Of a stretch of DNA of 64,000 bases, positions 62,982 to 64,000 are shown one piece after another. Each line of letters starts with the position of its first letter. Position 1 is the stretch's first letter. Source of the DNA: Cystobacter fuscus DSM 2262 (GTDB taxonomy: Bacteria > Myxococcota > Myxococcia > Myxococcales > Myxococcaceae); contig NZ_ANAH02000009.1 of the NCBI RefSeq assembly GCF_000335475.2, forward strand, positions 62,001 to 126,000, written 5' to 3'. The notes beneath the pieces are model-generated. The model was not told the origin of the DNA and did no database searches. It worked only from the letters and a program-made list of their open reading frames with translations. The translations under genes and the position numbers were made by a program.

Positions 62982-64000
62982 TCAGCTGCGGTAGTCCGCG
63001 TTCTCGCTGATGTACTCGTGGCTGCGGTCCGAGCCGAGCACCGTGCACGCCGCCGAGCCCAGCCCCAGGTCCACGTCGAGCTCCACCGCGCGCTCGTGCG
63101 GGGGCCACGTCACTGGAGGCCGGAAGGTGAGCCCGTCCGCGGGCGCCACGCTCGCGTACAGCTCGGCCTCCTTCATGTGCGCCACCAGGGCGCGTTCGGC
63201 CTCGTGGTCGAGCCGGAAGGTGCCCTGCTGGAGGATGACGCGCCCGCCCATGCGCAGCGTGCAGCGCGACAGATCCATCCCCGGGTGGTGGGCGCCCACG
63301 TACTTGCCGATGGCCATCACCAGCCGGCCCACGTTGGGATCGTTGCCGTTGACGGCGCACTGGAACAGGGGCGAGTTCACCACGGACTTGCCGATGCCGC
63401 GCGCCACCGCCTCGTCCGGCGCGCCGTGCACGCGCACGCGCATGACGTGGTGGACGCCTTCCCCATTGCGCACCAGGTCCTCGGCGAGGTCGGCGCACAC
63501 GCGCTCGAGCGCGGACTCGAACTGCTCCAGGGAGGGGCAGGGCACCTGGCGCGAGGAGAGGAGTGCCACGGTGTCCGAGGTGCTGGTGTCGCTGTCCACG
63601 CTGATGCAGCCGAACGTCCTGGCGGCCACCGAGCGCAGGGTGGCGCGCAGGGCGTCGCGGGGCACGTCCACGTCGGTGAGCAGGTAGACGAGCATGGTGG
63701 CCAGGTTGGGCTCGAGCATCCCCGCCCCCTTGGCGATGCCCACGATGCTTCCCTGGCCCACGGAGGCCCGGCGCACCTTGGGGTAGAGGTCGGTCGTCAT
63801 GATGCCCTCGGCGGCGGGCATCACGGAGCGGGCGTCGAGCGAGGCCACCGCCGCGGGCACCGCGCCCACCATGGCGTCCACCGGCAGCCGCCACCCGATG
63901 ACGCCCGTGGAGCAGGGCAGCACCTGCGTGGCGCTCAACCCCAGGCCCCGCGCCACCTCCGCGCACAGCCGCTCGGAGGCCTCGACGCCGCCCGGCGCGC
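62982..64000 (-). CDS. argJ: Glutamate N-acetyltransferase/amino-acid acetyltransferase ArgJ, N-terminal part missing
   Basis: The reading frame runs from the stop at 62982 past base 64000, so the N-terminus lies outside the window. The visible part includes STGVIGWRLP, the self-cleavage block AGMLEPNLATML whose Thr is the nucleophile, GCISVDSDTSTSDT, and the FQCAVNGNDPNVGR block of ArgJ. The enzyme recycles the acetyl group in arginine biosynthesis. The internal GTG at 63956 is not the true start because the frame continues with conserved-looking residues upstream. Confidence 0.95.
   Translation of the reverse strand, partial: APGGVEASERLCAEVARGLGLSATQVLPCSTGVIGWRLPVDAMVGAVPAAVASLDARSVMPAAEGIMTTDLYPKVRRASVGQGSIVGIAKGAGMLEPNLATMLVYLLTDVDVPRDALRATLRSVAARTFGCISVDSDTSTSDTVALLSSRQVPCPSLEQFESALERVCADLAEDLVRNGEGVHHVMRVRVHGAPDEAVARGIGKSVVNSPLFQCAVNGNDPNVGRLVMAIGKYVGAHHPGMDLSRCTLRMGGRVILQQGTFRLDHEAERALVAHMKEAELYASVAPADGLTFRPPVTWPPHERAVELDVDLGLGSAACTVLGSDRSHEYISENADYRS

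Overview
The window is high-GC DNA (strong G/C third-position bias) that reads as a chromosomal segment of a myxobacterium, most likely of the Cystobacter/Archangium/Myxococcus group. The evidence is a DUF2378 (TIGR02265) protein, a family restricted to myxobacteria, a pseudokinase-like protein with a Cys-rich tail, many short lipoproteins, two ExbD paralogues feeding a large TonB-dependent receptor, and ELWxTDGT-repeat and NGLAF-repeat surface proteins. I saw no rRNA, tRNA, CRISPR array, insertion sequence or integrase. Gene density is very high; only one gap exceeds 300 bp (52462-52816).

Layout. 1-8476: end of a YifB-type ATPase, a small membrane protein convergent with and overlapping a DUF2378 gene, then a TonB-ExbB-ExbD-ExbD energising operon divergent from a 1060-aa TonB-dependent receptor and its lipoprotein partner. 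8617-16866: a B12/radical-SAM protein, uncharacterised proteins (one with a PD-(D/E)XK-like core), DUF4920, DUF2752, PlsY, a THUMP RNA methyltransferase, and a divergent MFS exporter/IclR regulator pair. 16876-26767: FtsK, a zinc-finger protein with the GatCAB amidotransferase genes, an MpaB-like protein, a membrane protein with an internal repeat, a 2OG-Fe(II) oxygenase and a lipoprotein.

26898-38318: the rplU-rpmA-obgE-trmH-lolA-lipoprotein operon; a four-gene minus-strand operon (RNase J, YajQ, a CBM9-like secreted protein, RimO); an SDR and a membrane protein. 38328-48999: accessory genes including a methyltransferase, the pseudokinase-like protein, an orphan GspG-like protein, MsrA, DUF2231, AlkB, a Gly/Ser-rich lipoprotein, a two-gene unit ending in a coiled-coil/PD-(D/E)XK-like protein, DUF4112, and a secreted DUF4874/DUF4832 protein. 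49061-55839: an alcohol dehydrogenase/SRPBCC pair, a phosphate-selective-type porin, a DUF2383-like ferritin-fold protein and a beta-propeller lipoprotein.

56025-61781 is the most distinctive accessory region: adjacent lanthipeptide dehydratase (LanB) and cyclase (LanC) genes with no recognisable precursor gene beside them, next to a secreted protein carrying tandem NGLAF repeats. The window ends with pantothenate kinase and an N-terminally incomplete argJ. Convergent gene pairs are mostly separated by strong GC-rich hairpins; two convergent pairs physically overlap.
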